A stretch of DNA of 64,000 nt from Paracentrotus lividus (taxonomy: Eukaryota > Echinodermata > Echinoidea > Camarodonta > Echinidae). The notes beneath the pieces were generated by a model. It ran no database searches, was not told where the DNA came from, and saw nothing but the letters and a program-made list of their open reading frames with translations. Made by a program: the position numbers and the translations under genes. Where the stretch lies: assembly GCA_940671915.1 (NCBI GenBank), contig CALNVZ010003433.1:26313981-26377980 (forward strand), written 5' to 3'. This document shows positions 51,601 through 53,524 of the stretch, piece after piece (the first letter of the stretch is position 1; each line of letters opens with the position of its first letter).

Positions 51601-53456
51601 GGGCCTGTACATTTTCATACATTGTGGCTCATATGAGCCCCGGAGAAATAGATCCAGGTGAAGACATCTGTACACATTTGTTTTTGTTTCAGTTGATACA
51701 GCTATTAAATGTTTCATTTTACATTCATCAACTACATTCCTCGGAAATCTAAAATGTAATTTATAGAGTAGTTCTATTTGTTACTCAATTCTTATTTTAA
51801 ATATCATTGTGGAAAGAGATGTCGGCTTTAAGAAACGTCATATCTAATGGCTGCAATATCTTGTGTCATTTTGTTTCTCAATCAATCATTTGCCAGAAAA
51901 GAACTGATGCAGGGATTATTTATCTTGTTCGGTCATTTTCAAGAGTTTAGAGAGGAATTGAGTAGTTCTGGCATTATTCCTCTGTTACTGTCCCTTGCAC
52001 AGGACTGAAAGTGATAGGTCCCCCTCTTTATTTAATCATTGTTTTAACAGTAGTGGGTAAATTGAAGCAACCAACCAGTGAATCAAAAGGGTGTCTTCAT
52101 TATGTACATTCTAGCTAGTGATTAAGTAATTTAATGTTTTAATTACTTCAGTCCCCACTTAAATTCAATACAAACTCTCTATCATAGAGTTTTTAGCATG
52201 TTTGCTAATTTAGTCCCAAATTCACATTATCCTTGACAAGGCTATTATTTTGGTTTCTGTGTTCTTAATAGTGTCTGTTATATTTTGTACAATTGTAAGT
52301 TTTTACTTTGAATTGTTTGCTGGTTTCGACTCGGCAGAAACAGAAGGGCTAAAAAAAGGTCAGTTAAAAGAAGAGAAGATACTCTCCAGACAGACACAAT
52401 GTGAGAGAGAAAGGCTGCATGCTCCACCCACTGGTTGCTAGGAGACAGCATGAGTAATAGATAGCCACACCCCCACCCCTCCCGTACACCAATCAGACGC
52501 TTCTTTGCATCATTTTGCTCATGAATCATTCATGGCTCATTCGCTTTTAGCTCATGATTTATTCATGAAGTTGTCCCTCTTTAGCCAATCAGTCAATTCT
52601 CGTTAAGCTCATGAAGTATTCATGTGTAAGTATGATTAGACACCCCCCCCCCTGGTTTTCCCTTCTTATTGTTGACCTCATGCACATTCCTTGCCAGTGT
52701 GTTCCTTGATGTGTGAGTTTCAAATCAATTTGGTGACTTACAATGTAGATGGTCAAGAAAAGAAAATAACTGTTTGGGTACTTGAAAGCAATTTGGGAGA
52801 ATTATAATGAAATAAACTGTTTGCATTGGCTTTAATTAGAGACTTTCAAAGTGTCCATTGTAGAGGCTTAGAAATAGCAATGTATCATTTAGTTCCTCAG
52901 TTTTGCCTCCTAGAATCGTATTTATATTTCAATTTGCTAGCTCGGTGGCAGCTTCACAAGCACACTTCACATACGCAATACATTTGTAGATGCTTCTTGC
53001 AATAAGCCTACATTTACATGTGAATAGTTAGTACAGTAGTCAACAATGAACCCCAGTAAATTGTACAGCTTGTATTACCATAAATAAAATTGATATAGTT
53101 TTGTAGTGATCTATTCGAAATAGGCATAGTTTGAAGCATGGTACATATACATGTAGATCCAAGTATAAATTTCAGTTTGTTGATTTTTAGACCAGTTTTG
53201 TAATTTGTTGATGGTGGTGTATTGAAATATGCATTTCATCTTTCATTTCATGCATTAAGCTTTGCCTGGATTGATTTTTTTCCCCTTCAAAAATGGAAAT
53301 CCAGTGCATGCTTTGCACATCATTTGCTTTTAAGATGACTTGATGGTCTTGGTGTAATGTTGCTAATAATGGTAGTGGTGGTGGGATGGTGATTATGATG
53401 ATGATGGTGATGATGATGATAAGGAGATGATGATAAATAAAAATTAGGCAAGGTGA

Positions 53457-53524
<68 letters not shown>

